DNA of 64,000 bases, taken from assembly GCF_009674495.1 (NCBI RefSeq), contig NZ_WKJN01000013.1, positions 91,197-155,196 of the forward strand, in the 5' to 3' direction. The stretch comes from Duganella alba. GTDB lineage: Bacteria > Pseudomonadota > Gammaproteobacteria > Burkholderiales > Burkholderiaceae_D. Made by a program: the position numbers and the translations under genes. The first letter of the stretch is position 1. Every line of letters starts with the position of its first letter. Below are positions 36,765 through 47,148 of this stretch, piece by piece. The notes under the pieces are model-generated. The model worked only from the letters and a program-made list of their open reading frames with translations. It searched no databases and was not told the DNA's origin.

Positions 36765-37015
36765 GTGTAGCTTCTCCAAGTACTCGGTGTTCTTGCGTTC
36801 AAGTATATAGCGAATTGTCAAAAAGAATGCGGTTTTCCGGCGCTTTCCGCCGTCGCTTGTGCACCGATGTGCAAGTTGCACCATACTTGTATCAAAAGAA
36901 TGATATTTTACCAAGCGAAACTTGCCTTGTGGAAATTATTATGGAGGCGGCCCGTCGCGCGGCGTCGGCTGGTAGAATGAGGGACTTTCCCCATTTTTCC
37001 GAAGATTCTTTTCCT

Positions 37016-38113
37016 ATGTCCGGTAATACTTTTGGCAAATTGTTCTCTGTAACTACTTTTGGTGAGTCGCACGGTCCCGCGATTGGTTGTGTGATCGATG
37101 GTTGCCCACCAGGTTTGCCGTTGTCCGAAGCCGACATTCAGCCGGAACTGGATCGCCGCAAGCCGGGCACCTCGCGTCACGTGACGCAGCGCCAGGAGTC
37201 GGATACGGTGGAGATTTTGTCGGGCGTGTACCAGGGTGTGACCACCGGCACGCCGATCGCGTTGCTGATTCGCAATGAGGACCAGCGCAGCAAGGATTAC
37301 GGCAACATCGCCGAAAGCTTCCGTCCTGGTCATGCAGACTACACCTACTGGCACAAATACGGCGTCCGCGATCCGCGCGGCGGCGGCCGTTCGTCGGCCC
37401 GCCTGACGGCGCCGGTGGTCGGCGCTGCCGCCATTGCCAAGAAGTGGCTGCACCAGCAGTACGGCACCGTATTCAAGGGCTGCATGAGCCAGCTGGGCGA
37501 GATCGCCGTGCCGTTCCAGGACTGGTCGCACGTGCCGGACAATCCGTTCTTTGCGGCCACCGGCGACGCCGCCGTCATCGAACGCATGGAAGCGTACATG
37601 GACGACCTGCGCAAGGCCGGCGATTCCATTGGCGCGCGCATCGACGTCGTGGCGCAGAATATTCCAGTGGGCCTGGGCCAGCCGATCTACGACAAGCTGG
37701 ATGCCGATATCGCTTACGCCATGATGGGCATTAACGCCGTCAAGGGCGTGGAGATCGGCGCCGGTTTCAAGTCGGTGGAACAGAAGGGCACTGAACACGG
37801 CGATCCGCTGACGCCGCAGGGCTTCGTCGGCAACAACGCCGGCGGCGTGTTGGGCGGCATTTCGACTGGCCAGGACATCACGGTGTCGATCGCCATCAAG
37901 CCGACGTCGTCGATCCGCACGCCGCGTCCTTCGATCGACAAGGATGGCAATCCGGTGATGGTCGAGACCTTCGGCCGCCACGATCCGTGCGTGGGCATCC
38001 GCGCCACGCCGATCGCCGAGGCGATGCTGGCGCTGGTGCTGATCGATCATGCGCTGATGCACCGCGCGCAGTGCGGTGACGTCAAGGTATCCACTCCCAA
38101 CATCGAACTGTAA
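37016..38113 (+). CDS. aroC: chorismate synthase
   Basis: A 365-residue chorismate synthase, which makes chorismate from EPSP using reduced FMN as the last shikimate step. Signatures: [20 protein letters not shown] at the N-terminus, [14 protein letters not shown] (about 119), [17 protein letters not shown] (about 271) and [18 protein letters not shown] (about 319). The start is the ATG at 37016, where homology begins; an upstream open frame from 36755 is non-homologous. The MFS gene follows immediately with no gap. Confidence 0.97.
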   Translation: MSGNTFGKLFSVTTFGESHGPAIGCVIDGCPPGLPLSEADIQPELDRRKPGTSRHVTQRQESDTVEILSGVYQGVTTGTPIALLIRNEDQRSKDYGNIAESFRPGHADYTYWHKYGVRDPRGGGRSSARLTAPVVGAAAIAKKWLHQQYGTVFKGCMSQLGEIAVPFQDWSHVPDNPFFAATGDAAVIERMEAYMDDLRKAGDSIGARIDVVAQNIPVGLGQPIYDKLDADIAYAMMGINAVKGVEIGAGFKSVEQKGTEHGDPLTPQGFVGNNAGGVLGGISTGQDITVSIAIKPTSSIRTPRPSIDKDGNPVMVETFGRHDPCVGIRATPIAEAMLALVLIDHALMHRAQCGDVKVSTPNIEL

Positions 38114-39265
38114 GTGCCGGCGCAGGCTTTCAGCTTCGCCTTATTCCTCTTCTGCTACTACGCACACGCCGGCACGTGGAGCACCTACGCGACGCTGTTC
38201 TTTGCCGATAAGGGCATGACGGTCGCGCAGATCGGCGTGCTGATGTCGATGATCCAGGTGTTGCGCATCGTCGGTCCGAATGTCTGGGGCTATGTCGCCG
38301 ATCATTACGACCGCCGCGTGCTGGTGCTGCGCGTGGCCGGCTTTGCGGCGCTGGCGGGCTTCTCCGGCTTCTTCTTCGGCGCCACCTTCGGCCACTTCAT
38401 GCTGGCGATGGTGATCCTCAATCTGTTCACCAGCGGTCAGGCGCCGATCTGCGAAGCGCTGATGCTGTCCGAGATGAAGGGCGATCTGACCTACTATGGC
38501 CGGATTCGCATGTGGGGGTCGATCGGTTTCATTGTGTCGGTGTCGCTGGCGTCGCTGGCGCTGGAGCATTACGGCATCGTGACGCTGCCTTGGGTGGCGG
38601 CCGGGTTGCTGGTGGCGACCATCCTGGCGGCGTTCCGGCTGCATGATGTGCCGCGCCGCACGCACCGCGATCCGCCGCCGCCTTTGCTGTCGCTGCTGCG
38701 CCGGCGCGAGGTGATCGCCTTCTTTGCCTCCACCGCGCTGATGGTGGCGGCGCACGCTTCGCTGTATACCTTTTATTCGCTGTACCTGGAACGCAGCGGC
38801 TACAGCAAGACCGTGATCGGCGCCATGTGGTCGCTGGGCGTGCTGGCCGAGGTGATGCTGTTTTATTTTCAGGCGCCGCTGTTCAGGCGCTGGGGCGCGA
38901 TGCGCATGATGTATCTGGCGCTGGGCGTGGCCGTGGTGCGCTTCCTGATGATCGGCGCTGGCTCGCATCAACTTTGGCTGCTGATCGTGGCGCAACTGAT
39001 GCATGCGGCGACCTTCGCGCTGCACCATTCGTCGTCGGTGATGTCGCTGCAGCGCTGGTTCTCCGGGCCGTTGCAGGCGCGCGGACAGGCGCTGTACATG
39101 AGCATCTCATACGGCATCGGCGGCTCGCTAGGCGGCTTGTTCCTGGCGCAGTGGTGGGAGCGGGCGGGCGCGGAGTCGGTGTATTTCGTGGCGGCGGCGC
39201 TGGTGTCCTTGTCCGCCGTAGCGGCAACCTTATCGTTCCGCTGGCAGCGCAACGACGGCCATTAA
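38114..39265 (+). CDS. MFS transporter of the HcaT/phenylpropionate-permease type
   Basis: A 383-residue major-facilitator protein with 12 hydrophobic helices. The start is GTG at 38114, directly after the aroC stop, so the two are probably coupled. It resembles the MFS_1-like/PPP family by its first helix (LFLFCYYAHAGTWSTYATLF) and the segment SGQAPICEALMLSEMKG (about 107). The substrate is not evident. Its stop overlaps the convergent HDOD gene's stop as TTAA. Confidence 0.87.
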   Translation: MPAQAFSFALFLFCYYAHAGTWSTYATLFFADKGMTVAQIGVLMSMIQVLRIVGPNVWGYVADHYDRRVLVLRVAGFAALAGFSGFFFGATFGHFMLAMVILNLFTSGQAPICEALMLSEMKGDLTYYGRIRMWGSIGFIVSVSLASLALEHYGIVTLPWVAAGLLVATILAAFRLHDVPRRTHRDPPPPLLSLLRRREVIAFFASTALMVAAHASLYTFYSLYLERSGYSKTVIGAMWSLGVLAEVMLFYFQAPLFRRWGAMRMMYLALGVAVVRFLMIGAGSHQLWLLIVAQLMHAATFALHHSSSVMSLQRWFSGPLQARGQALYMSISYGIGGSLGGLFLAQWWERAGAESVYFVAAALVSLSAVAATLSFRWQRNDGH

Positions 39266-40758
39266 CGGGCCACGGCTTCCGGCGTCACGCCGTGACGGCG
39301 CTCAACCGCGCGCACCACCATCGCCCGCATGTCGTTCAGCAGCGAAAACTCGGTCTGGCTCAACTGGATCGGCGGGAACGATTCGTCCCAGTCGCCATAC
39401 AGGAAACCAGCCGGCTGGCCGTTGGCCGACAGCGGCAGGATCACAAAGCTGCGTGCCTCGGCCAGCGAACTGCGCCACCACAGCGGCAGCTTGGCCGAAA
39501 ATTTGGCGTCGTGCGCGTTCTCGATGAAGATCACGCGGTCGCTGTTCAGGGCCGCATGGAACACATTCGGTTCGTAGGCGTCGTCGAACGCCATCGACGG
39601 CAGCAGCTCGCGCGTGCCTTCGCCGAAGCTGATCTTGGCCGCGTACTTGTTGTCCTTGCGGTTGCGGACAAACGCCACCGCCCGCGAAAAGTCCAGGCCC
39701 TTGTACACGGTCTCCAGCGCGATCTGCACCATCTGGCCGGGACTGGCCGTATCGAGCACGTCGCGCATGTCGGACAGGCCGCTGAGCAGGATCTTGTTGC
39801 CGGCCGCGCGCTGGCGCGTCTTGGCCAGCGCCTTGGCGCGGCGCTCGGCGGGGCGCGACAACGGCGCGATCGACAGGTCGTTGGCGGCGATCACCTTGGC
39901 CTGCTCGATGGCGTGCGCCAGGTTCGACGGCTCCACTCCCAGCATGGCGGAATAGCTCTCGGTCAGCTGCTTGACTTTTTCGGCGCCCTCGGCGTCGTCA
40001 TGCCACAGAGATTCGGCGCAGCGCGCCGCCATGGTCGACAGCGCGGCGATCCAGTCGGACTCCGAAATCTCTGCGCCCGGTTCGGCCGGCGCCAGCGTGC
40101 GCATGCCGTTCAGCAGCGCCTTCGGCAAGCCCCAGTGCATGGCGGCGGCATGGCCGACTTCTTCCAGGCTGAGACCCAGCAGCTCCGGCGCCGCTTCCTC
40201 CACCGTGCGCGAGGTCTGGTCGGCCAGGCGCTGCAGCTCGTGCCAGCGCTCCGGCATGTAATAGGTCAGCATCATGCGACCCAGCGTGTGCAGCATCGAG
40301 CACACCACGGCTTCCTCGCCGTGGCGGCTTTCGGCGGTGTAGGCGATCTGCTGCGCCACCAGTCCGGCCAGCACGGCCTTTTCCATTTCCACGTGGGCGA
40401 TGGTGGTGTCGTTCGATGTGGCGGCCAGTTCCTCGATCAGCTTCAGGCCCAGCGCCAGATGGCCGATCGCCTCGGTGCCCAGCACCAGCACCGCTTTCGA
40501 CACCGTGTTCACATGCTGGCCGAAGGCCGAGTACATGCCGCTGTTGGCCAGCCGCAGCACCTTCTGCGTCAGCACCGGATCGGAGAGCACGGTGCGCGTC
40601 ATGTTGAATTCCTGCTCGTCTTCGCCGCGCATGGCGCCGAGGATGGCGGTGATGGCCTTGGCGAAGCCCGGCATGTCGCCGCGCCGGCGCGTGCAGTCGC
40701 CCAGTTCCGTCAGCGTCTTGTTGCCCAGCGCGGTGGCCGCCTTGTAGCTGTTGATCAT
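39262..40758 (-). CDS. HDOD-domain signalling protein
   Basis: A 498-residue protein with an HDOD domain (about residues 25-230; FNMTRTVLSDPVLTQKVLRL, then VSKAVLVLGTEAIGHLAL and SMLHTLGRMML). A C-terminal GAF-like region follows (about 310-480, DMRDVLDTASPGQMVQIALE, then RSFVILPLSANGQPAGFLYG). HDOD proteins are catalytically inactive HD relatives used in signalling. It overlaps the upstream GGDEF/EAL gene by 4 bp (ATGA) and is second in that operon, so it probably acts in the same c-di-GMP output. Confidence 0.88.
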   Translation of the reverse strand: MINSYKAATALGNKTLTELGDCTRRRGDMPGFAKAITAILGAMRGEDEQEFNMTRTVLSDPVLTQKVLRLANSGMYSAFGQHVNTVSKAVLVLGTEAIGHLALGLKLIEELAATSNDTTIAHVEMEKAVLAGLVAQQIAYTAESRHGEEAVVCSMLHTLGRMMLTYYMPERWHELQRLADQTSRTVEEAAPELLGLSLEEVGHAAAMHWGLPKALLNGMRTLAPAEPGAEISESDWIAALSTMAARCAESLWHDDAEGAEKVKQLTESYSAMLGVEPSNLAHAIEQAKVIAANDLSIAPLSRPAERRAKALAKTRQRAAGNKILLSGLSDMRDVLDTASPGQMVQIALETVYKGLDFSRAVAFVRNRKDNKYAAKISFGEGTRELLPSMAFDDAYEPNVFHAALNSDRVIFIENAHDAKFSAKLPLWWRSSLAEARSFVILPLSANGQPAGFLYGDWDESFPPIQLSQTEFSLLNDMRAMVVRAVERRHGVTPEAVAR

Positions 40759-42473
40759 TGGGTCACCTGCCGCAGTTCCGCCGGCACCATCTTGGCGTGG
40801 ATGCTTTCCTTCAGCGCCGCCAGCGCCACGTTGGCCGCCATCGGCTTGCCGGTCAGGTAGCCCTGGATGTACTGGCAGCCGCGTTCTTCGAGATACTGCA
40901 TCTGTTCTTCGGTTTCCACGCCTTCCGCCACCACCGACAAGTCGAGGTGCTTGGCCAGGTCCAGTACGGCGTTGCAGATCGCGCCATCCTTCTGCGAACC
41001 GGGCAGGTCGCGGATGAAGGTGCGGTCGATTTTCAGGACCGAGATCGGGAAGCGCTTGAGGTAAGCGAGGGAGGAATAGCCGGTGCCGAAATCGTCAATC
41101 GCGATGCGCGCCTTGCGTTCGGCCATTTTGGACAGGATGGACTCGGCGTGGACCGGGTCGATCATCAGTGTGCCTTCTGTGATTTCTAGTACCAATTGCT
41201 CACCAAGCAGGCCGGAAAAGGCGATCGCATCATCCAGCACATCCAAGAATTTATCGTTGCGGAACTGTCGGGGGCTGATATTAACAGAGATATAAAGGCT
41301 GCGCTTGGCCACCTCTTCGAACTGCTTGAGCTGCACGCAGGCCGCCTTCAGCGCCCAGGCGCCCAGCAGATTGATCAGGCCATTGGTTTCGGCGATCGGG
41401 ATGAAGCGCGCCGGCGGCACCATGCCCAGCGTCGGATGCTTCCAGCGCATCAGCGTCTCGAAGCCCTGGATCTCGCGCGTGTGGGCGTCGACGATCGGCT
41501 GATAATACAGCAGGAATTCGCCTTCGCGCACGGCCTGGAACATCGCCGCTTCGAGCGAGATGTCGTGTTGCTGCGGACCGGCCAGCGCGCTGCTGTAGAC
41601 CACCGCGCGCGCCTTGCCGGTTTCCTTGGCGCGCGACATGGCGGCGTCGGCCAGCGCCAGCAGGCGGATGTCGTCCTCGCCGTGCTGCGGGTAGACCGAG
41701 ACGCCGACCGAGGCGCCGACATAAATGGTGTGCGATTCGATTTCAAACGGCGATTGCAGCGTGGCGATCAGGCGGCCGGTCACCAGCTTGATCTGCGCTT
41801 CGGTCGCGGTGCCCGGCAGGATGGCGACGAACTCGTCGCCGCCGACGCGCGCCAGGGTGTCGCTGTCGCGCAGGGTCTTGCGCAGGCGCTGGGCGGCGGT
41901 GCGCAGCAGCGCGTCGCCGACCGGATGGCCGAGGCCGTCGTTGACTTTCTTGAAGCCGTCCAGGCCGATGGTGGCCACCGAGAAGCCCTGGCCGGAACGG
42001 CGCGCGTTGGCGATCACCATGCGCATGCGGTCCGCCAGCAGCAGCCGGTTTGGCAGTTCCGTCAAAGCGTCGTGCGTGGCCATGTGGCGCAGGCGTTCTT
42101 CGGTGGCGTGCTGCACCGTCATGTCGCGGCCGACCACCAGCAGCTCGGGCGTGCCGTCGGCGTTGGCATAGCAGGAGATGCGCAGTTCGTGCCAGATTTC
42201 GATGTCGGGCGTTTTCAGGCGCGCTTCGAGCAGGCGCGGCGCGCGCGTCTCCAGCACGGCGGCCAGCACCGGCGCCAGCTGGGCATGGTCGGCATCGGCC
42301 AGCAGATTGGCCAATGCCGTCCCTTCCAGCGCGGCGCCGCCAATGCGGGCGGTGGCGCGTTGGCTGGCAAACAGCAGCTGGCCGAGCGGATTCAAACGGA
42401 AAACAACATCGCCAGCCTCTTCCATGAGGTTATCCAATTCATGACGCGGCTGGGGCAGAACACTGGTTGGCAT
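40755..42473 (-). CDS. PAS-GGDEF-EAL c-di-GMP enzyme
   Basis: A 572-residue protein with an N-terminal PAS domain (about 12-125, AGDVVFRLNPLGQLLFASQ). The GGDEF domain (about 140-300) has an intact RVGGDEF motif. The EAL domain is at about 315-560. The EAL signature reads ETLMRW (GFETLMRWKHP), but the metal- and catalysis-linked LEITEG and [16 protein letters not shown] are conserved, so phosphodiesterase activity remains plausible. It forms an operon with the HDOD gene. Confidence 0.9.
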   Translation of the reverse strand: MPTSVLPQPRHELDNLMEEAGDVVFRLNPLGQLLFASQRATARIGGAALEGTALANLLADADHAQLAPVLAAVLETRAPRLLEARLKTPDIEIWHELRISCYANADGTPELLVVGRDMTVQHATEERLRHMATHDALTELPNRLLLADRMRMVIANARRSGQGFSVATIGLDGFKKVNDGLGHPVGDALLRTAAQRLRKTLRDSDTLARVGGDEFVAILPGTATEAQIKLVTGRLIATLQSPFEIESHTIYVGASVGVSVYPQHGEDDIRLLALADAAMSRAKETGKARAVVYSSALAGPQQHDISLEAAMFQAVREGEFLLYYQPIVDAHTREIQGFETLMRWKHPTLGMVPPARFIPIAETNGLINLLGAWALKAACVQLKQFEEVAKRSLYISVNISPRQFRNDKFLDVLDDAIAFSGLLGEQLVLEITEGTLMIDPVHAESILSKMAERKARIAIDDFGTGYSSLAYLKRFPISVLKIDRTFIRDLPGSQKDGAICNAVLDLAKHLDLSVVAEGVETEEQMQYLEERGCQYIQGYLTGKPMAANVALAALKESIHAKMVPAELRQVTQ

Positions 42474-42637
42474 CGCGAAAATCTATTCTTTCAATTTATG
42501 CACGTAACAATCTGGTGGCTCGGATCTTGCAAAACCAGAACGCAATGTATCACTGATGCCAGTGAAATTACATGAAAAAAGACAACATCTCAGCGACTTT
42601 TGCAGAAAACGCTTGAGATCGGTCGAAAAACCTCGCG

Positions 42638-43495
42638 TTAGAGGAAAAAGCCTCCCTTGCGCAGCGCTGGATTGATAGCGGTTTGACAAAAATATCGACT
42701 CTCAATTAACAGTGCATTATCGAAGTCCACCTGCAGGCCCTCGACCATCGCGCACAGGATGGCTTCGGCGGCCGGGTGGGGCCCGCCGGCGCGTTGGCGC
42801 AGCCGGGCCGGCGCCTGTTGCAGCAGCGCGCGCAGCGGCGCGCTGTCCAGTTCACCGCCCGGCAAGCGGTAGTTTTTGGCCTGCCAGGGCTGCATGACGG
42901 CGCCGTTGTCCTGGGCAGCCGCGACCAGCCGCGGCAGGTCGGATTCGCCGGCGGCCACGGTGTGCAGCAGGCCCGCCTGCCGCACCGCGTCGGCACTCAG
43001 CACCGCGCCTTCCAGCAGCAGCGGCATGGCCGCCTTCAGGCCCGCCAGCCGGGCGGTGCGGGCGATTTCGCCTGCGGCCGGCGCCAGGCCCAGCTGCACC
43101 TGCGGCAGGCTGAAGCGTGCGTCGTGCAGGCCGATGCGGTGATGGCAGGCCAGCGCCAGACCGAAGGCATGGCCGCTGACTTCGCCAGCGAGCGTGGCGA
43201 CCACCGGAATGCCCAGGCTTTCCAGCCGGCGCAGCAGCGCGTTGTAGGCCTCCAGCATGTGCATGCAGTCGGCGGCCTGGGCCGGCGTGAGCGCCATCAG
43301 GTGTTCCAGCTCGTGGCTGGTGGCGCCCGGTTCGGCGTCGAAGCCGATGATGACGGCGGTGAGCTTGCTGCGGCGGACTTCCAGCTTTTCCAGCAGCGTT
43401 GCCAGTTCGCGCTGGAACAGGCGGCTCAGCGGATTGATGGCGCGCGCCGCCAGCAGCACGCTGAGGGCGCCGCCATTCTGGTGGGTGCTGATCAT
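42638..43495 (-). CDS. enoyl-CoA hydratase/isomerase family protein
   Basis: A 285-residue crotonase-fold protein. The oxyanion-hole strand ALVATLAGEVSGHAFGLALAC-type segment lies near 95-115 (only VVATLAGEVSGHAFGLALAC is intended). ARFSLPQVQLGLAPAAGE lies near 125-142. The canonical catalytic acids of enoyl-CoA hydratase cannot be placed with confidence, so the exact reaction is open. The start is the ATG at 43495, two bases after the thiolase stop, so it is in a thiolase-crotonase operon for fatty acid beta-oxidation or a related pathway. Confidence 0.83.
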   Translation of the reverse strand: MISTHQNGGALSVLLAARAINPLSRLFQRELATLLEKLEVRRSKLTAVIIGFDAEPGATSHELEHLMALTPAQAADCMHMLEAYNALLRRLESLGIPVVATLAGEVSGHAFGLALACHHRIGLHDARFSLPQVQLGLAPAAGEIARTARLAGLKAAMPLLLEGAVLSADAVRQAGLLHTVAAGESDLPRLVAAAQDNGAVMQPWQAKNYRLPGGELDSAPLRALLQQAPARLRQRAGGPHPAAEAILCAMVEGLQVDFDNALLIESRYFCQTAINPALRKGGFFL

Positions 43496-43497
43496 GC

Positions 43498-44700
43498 TCA
43501 CACCCGTTCCACGACGGTGGCGATGCCCATGCCGCCGCCGACGCACATGGTCACCACGCCGCGACGCAGGCGGCGCTCTTCCAGCGCGTCCAGCAGCGCG
43601 CCGAGCAGCATGCAGCCGGTGGCGCCCAGCGGATGACCGAGCGCGATGGCGCCGCCGTTGACGTTGACCTTGTCTTCGGGAATCTGCAACTCGCGCAGGC
43701 AGCGCAGCACGACGGCGGCAAAGGCTTCGTGGACTTCAAACAGGTCGATCTCGTTGATCGACAGCGCGGCTTTCTTCAGCGCCTTGCGGATGGCGGCGGC
43801 CGGCGCCGTCAGCATCAGCGTCGGATCGCTGCCGGTGATGGCGCCCGCCACGATGCGCGCGCGCGGCTCGACGCCCAGGCGCGCGCCGGCCGCCTTGCTG
43901 CCGATGAGCGCCAGCGCGGCGCCGTCGGCGGCCGCGGCGGAGTTGCCGGCCGTGTGCAGATGGCGGATGCCGTCCAGCTGCTGGTATTGGCGCAGGGCCA
44001 GGCTGTCGAAGCCGGTTTCGCCCACGGCGGCGAAGGCGGGCTTCAAACCCTCCAGCGTCCGCATGCTGGTGGTTGGCTTGATCAGTTCGTCTTCTTCGAG
44101 GACCGGCACGCCGTTCTGGTCGCGTACCGGCACGACGGAGCGGAAACGGCCGTCGGCACGCGCGGCGGCGGCCTTGAGCTGGGAGCGCAGCGCGTAGGCG
44201 TCCAGTTGTTCGCGCTGGCTGTCGTCCAGCGTGGCGAGCAGGTCGGCGGCCACGCCTTGCGGAATGAAGCCGGTGCGCAGGCTGGTTTCGGGATCGAGCG
44301 ACCAGGGGCCGCCGTCGGCGCCTTCCGGCACGCGCGACATCGATTCCACGCCGCCGGCGACGATCAGGTCTTCCCAGCCGGAACGCACTTTCTGCGCCGC
44401 CAGGTTGACCGCTTCCAGGCCCGAGGCGCAAAAGCGGTTCAGCTGGACGCCGGCCACTTTCCAGTCCCAGCCGGCGGCCAGCGCGGCGATGCGCGCCAGA
44501 TCGGCGCCCTGGTCGCCAACCGGCGTGACGCAGCCCAGCACCACGTCGTCGATCAGCGCGGTGTCGATCTGGTGGCGCTCGCGCAGTTCATGCATCAGCC
44601 CGGTGACCAGCGAAACCGGTTTGACGCTGTGCAGGCTGCCGTCATGGGTGCCGCGTCCGCGTGGCGTCCGGATGGCCTCATAAATATAAGCGTCGGTCAT
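43498..44700 (-). CDS. acetyl-CoA C-acyltransferase (thiolase)
   Basis: A 400-residue thiolase, probably the 3-ketoacyl-CoA thiolase step of beta-oxidation. The nucleophilic Cys is in [19 protein letters not shown] (about residue 90). The C-terminal blocks [17 protein letters not shown] (His about 352) and the general-base Cys in [12 protein letters not shown] (about 386) are present. A strong AAAGGAGAT ribosome site precedes the ATG. It is divergent from the AidB-like acyl-CoA dehydrogenase, with 75 bp between, and followed by a crotonase gene. Confidence 0.93.
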   Translation of the reverse strand: MTDAYIYEAIRTPRGRGTHDGSLHSVKPVSLVTGLMHELRERHQIDTALIDDVVLGCVTPVGDQGADLARIAALAAGWDWKVAGVQLNRFCASGLEAVNLAAQKVRSGWEDLIVAGGVESMSRVPEGADGGPWSLDPETSLRTGFIPQGVAADLLATLDDSQREQLDAYALRSQLKAAAARADGRFRSVVPVRDQNGVPVLEEDELIKPTTSMRTLEGLKPAFAAVGETGFDSLALRQYQQLDGIRHLHTAGNSAAAADGAALALIGSKAAGARLGVEPRARIVAGAITGSDPTLMLTAPAAAIRKALKKAALSINEIDLFEVHEAFAAVVLRCLRELQIPEDKVNVNGGAIALGHPLGATGCMLLGALLDALEERRLRRGVVTMCVGGGMGIATVVERV

Positions 44701-44775
44701 GGGATCTCCTTTTTTTGTATGCTAGTCTGCTCATTGTTCAAGAAAATTGACGGCAGCGATTTGAACGGAGACAAA

Positions 44776-46452
44776 ATGCAGCCTTTCGATACCCACGAAG
44801 TGCGCAATACTGTTGCGCCGTTTGAGAACATCAACCTGTTTGCGGCCGATCCGGCCTTGCAGGAAGCCCTGGCGCGCGAGGGCGCGGGCAACGCGGCAGC
44901 CTCGCTGCACGCGCTCGGCGCCGAACTGGGCAGGGCGGAAACGCTGGACCTGGCGCGCCTGGCCAACCGCTATTCCCCGACCTTGCACAATTTCGACCGC
45001 GAAGGCCATCGCATTGACGAGGTGGAATTCCATCCGGCCTGGCACCAGCTGATGTCGCTGCTGATCGGCCATGGCACGCATTCATCGCCGTGGATGGAGG
45101 GCAACGGCGCACAGGTGGCGCGCGCCGCCCGCTATCTGCTGTTCGGCCAGGTGGAGAACGGCTCGCAATGTCCGGTGACCATGACCTATGCGTCGGTGCC
45201 GGCGCTGCGGCAGGCGCCGCGCATCGCCGCCAAGTGGCTGCCGAAGATTTTGTCCAACGAATACGATCCGCGCTCGCTGCCGGTGGAGCAAAAGACCGGC
45301 GCCCTGATCGGCATGGGCATGACCGAGAAGCAGGGCGGTTCCGACGTGCGCGCCAACACCACCCGCGCCGAACCGGTGGCGCCGTCGGAAGCGCACGCCT
45401 TGTTTGGCGAGGAGGGCGAGGATGTGTTTCGCATCGTCGGCCACAAGTGGTTCTTCTCGGCGCCGCAGAGCGACGCCCACCTGATCCTGGCGCAGACCGA
45501 TGACGGCGGCAGCGCCGGATTGTCGTGCTTCTTCCTGCCGCGCTACCTGCCCAACGGCGAGCGCAACGCCATCCGCGTGCAGCGGCTCAAGGACAAGGTG
45601 GGCAACCGCTCGAACGCCTCGTCCGAAGTGGAATTCACCGGCGCCTACGGCTGGCTGATCGGCAAGCTCGGGCGCGGCATCCCGACCATCCTGGAAATGG
45701 GCGGCCACACGCGGCTCGACTGCGTGCTCGGCAGCGCGGGAACGATGCGCGCGGCGCTGACGCATGCGCTGCATCACGCGCGGCGCCGGGTGGCGTTTGG
45801 CCGCCCGCTGGCCGAGCAGCCGCTGATGCAGAACGTGCTGGCCGACCTGGCGCTGGAATCGGAAGCCGCCACCGCGCTGGCGATGCGGCTGGCGCGCTGC
45901 TTCGACGAGTCGCGCGATCCGGCACAGGCGATGCTGGCGCGCATCCTGACGCCGGCCGGAAAATATTGGGTCTGCAAGCGCGGACCGGGCTTTGGCGCCG
46001 AGGCGATGGAAGTCATCGGCGGCAGCGGCTATGTCGAGGACAGTCCGCTGGCGCGCCTGTACCGCGAACTGCCGGTCAATTCGATCTGGGAAGGCTCGGG
46101 CAATGTGATGTGCCTGGACCTGCTGCGCGCCTTCGGCAAGTCGCCCGACGCGCGCGAGGCGCTGGCGGCGGAACTGGCGCAGGCCGGCAATGGCGACATC
46201 TTTTTTGTCGCCTACCGCAGCACGCTGCTGGCCGACCTGGCGCAGCAGCAGGCCGACGAATTCAGCGCCCGCGTGCTGGCGGAGCGGGTGGTGCTGGCGG
46301 TGCAGGCCGCGCTGCTGCTGCGCCACGCGCCGGCGTATGTGTCGTCGGCCTTCGTCGCGTCGCGCCTCAAGCGCGAACCGGGCGGGGCCTATGGAAGGCT
46401 GCCGCAGGGCGTCGATTGCGCGGCCATTCTGGCTAGGGCATTGGTGGAATAG
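44776..46452 (+). CDS. AidB-like acyl-CoA dehydrogenase
   Basis: A 558-residue acyl-CoA dehydrogenase of the AidB group (E. coli AidB has 541 residues). N-terminal NVAPFENINLFAAD-like segment (seen as TVAPFENINLFAADP), FAD-domain motifs IGMGMTEKQGGSDVRANTT (about 177) and KWFFSAPQSDAHLILAQTD, and the late EVIGGSGYVEDSPLARLYR block (about 413). The ATG at 44776 is the start; a very long open frame extends upstream only because it is antisense to the thiolase gene. AidB is tied to alkylation damage in E. coli; here the neighbours suggest fatty-acid metabolism. Confidence 0.9.
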   Translation: MQPFDTHEVRNTVAPFENINLFAADPALQEALAREGAGNAAASLHALGAELGRAETLDLARLANRYSPTLHNFDREGHRIDEVEFHPAWHQLMSLLIGHGTHSSPWMEGNGAQVARAARYLLFGQVENGSQCPVTMTYASVPALRQAPRIAAKWLPKILSNEYDPRSLPVEQKTGALIGMGMTEKQGGSDVRANTTRAEPVAPSEAHALFGEEGEDVFRIVGHKWFFSAPQSDAHLILAQTDDGGSAGLSCFFLPRYLPNGERNAIRVQRLKDKVGNRSNASSEVEFTGAYGWLIGKLGRGIPTILEMGGHTRLDCVLGSAGTMRAALTHALHHARRRVAFGRPLAEQPLMQNVLADLALESEAATALAMRLARCFDESRDPAQAMLARILTPAGKYWVCKRGPGFGAEAMEVIGGSGYVEDSPLARLYRELPVNSIWEGSGNVMCLDLLRAFGKSPDAREALAAELAQAGNGDIFFVAYRSTLLADLAQQQADEFSARVLAERVVLAVQAALLLRHAPAYVSSAFVASRLKREPGGAYGRLPQGVDCAAILARALVE

Positions 46453-46496
46453 ACTAGTATAATGACGGCATACACCCATCTGAACGAGCCTGCCTG

Positions 46497-47147
46497 ATGA
46501 AACAAGACCCGCGATTTCCTAACCTGTTCATTACCGATCACCCGCTGATCCAGCACAAACTGAGTCATATGCGCTCCAAGGATACGTCGACCCGTACCTT
46601 CCGCGACCTGCTCAAGGAAATCACGCTGCTGATGGGTTACGAGATCACCCGTGACTTGCCGCTGACCACCCGCACCATTGAAACCCCGCTGATGACCATC
46701 GACGCGCCGGTCATCGCCGGCCGCAAGCTGGCCATCGTGCCGATCCTGCGCGCCGGCATTGGCATGAGCGACGGCCTGCTGGACCTGGTGCCATCGGCCC
46801 GCGTCGGCCACATCGGCGTGTTCCGCGACCCGGAAACCCACCAGCCGGTGGAATACCTGGTGCGCCTGCCGGACACGGTCGAACGTACCTTCATCCTGTG
46901 CGACCCGATGGTTGCGACCGGCAATTCGGCCGTGCACGCGGTCGACGTCCTGAAAAAACGCGGCGTGACCGACGACCAGATCATCTTCCTGGCGCTGGTG
47001 GCGGCGCCGGAAGGGATTGAAGTATTCCAGAAAGCCCATCCTGGCGTGAAAATCTATTGCGCCTCGCTGGATTCGCATCTGAACGACCACGCGTACATCG
47101 TGCCGGGACTGGGCGATGCTGGCGACCGCATTTTCGGGACCAAATAA
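46497..47147 (+). CDS. upp: uracil phosphoribosyltransferase
   Basis: A 216-residue UPRTase that salvages uracil to UMP with PRPP. Motifs: [12 protein letters not shown] at the N-terminus, EITRDLPL (about 59), [18 protein letters not shown] (about 79) and the PRPP loop [13 protein letters not shown] (about 139). The C-terminal [13 protein letters not shown] is diagnostic. An Hpt gene begins one base after its stop. Confidence 0.96.
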   Translation: MKQDPRFPNLFITDHPLIQHKLSHMRSKDTSTRTFRDLLKEITLLMGYEITRDLPLTTRTIETPLMTIDAPVIAGRKLAIVPILRAGIGMSDGLLDLVPSARVGHIGVFRDPETHQPVEYLVRLPDTVERTFILCDPMVATGNSAVHAVDVLKKRGVTDDQIIFLALVAAPEGIEVFQKAHPGVKIYCASLDSHLNDHAYIVPGLGDAGDRIFGTK

Positions 47148-47148
47148 T

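Noticed and set aside
38827..40860. A 677-residue plus-strand frame over the HDOD gene
   Set aside because: Antisense shadow of the HDOD gene and the MFS 3' end with no domain features.
43633..44775. A 381-residue upstream extension of the AidB-like gene
   Set aside because: It is antisense to the thiolase gene; family homology starts at the ATG at 44776.
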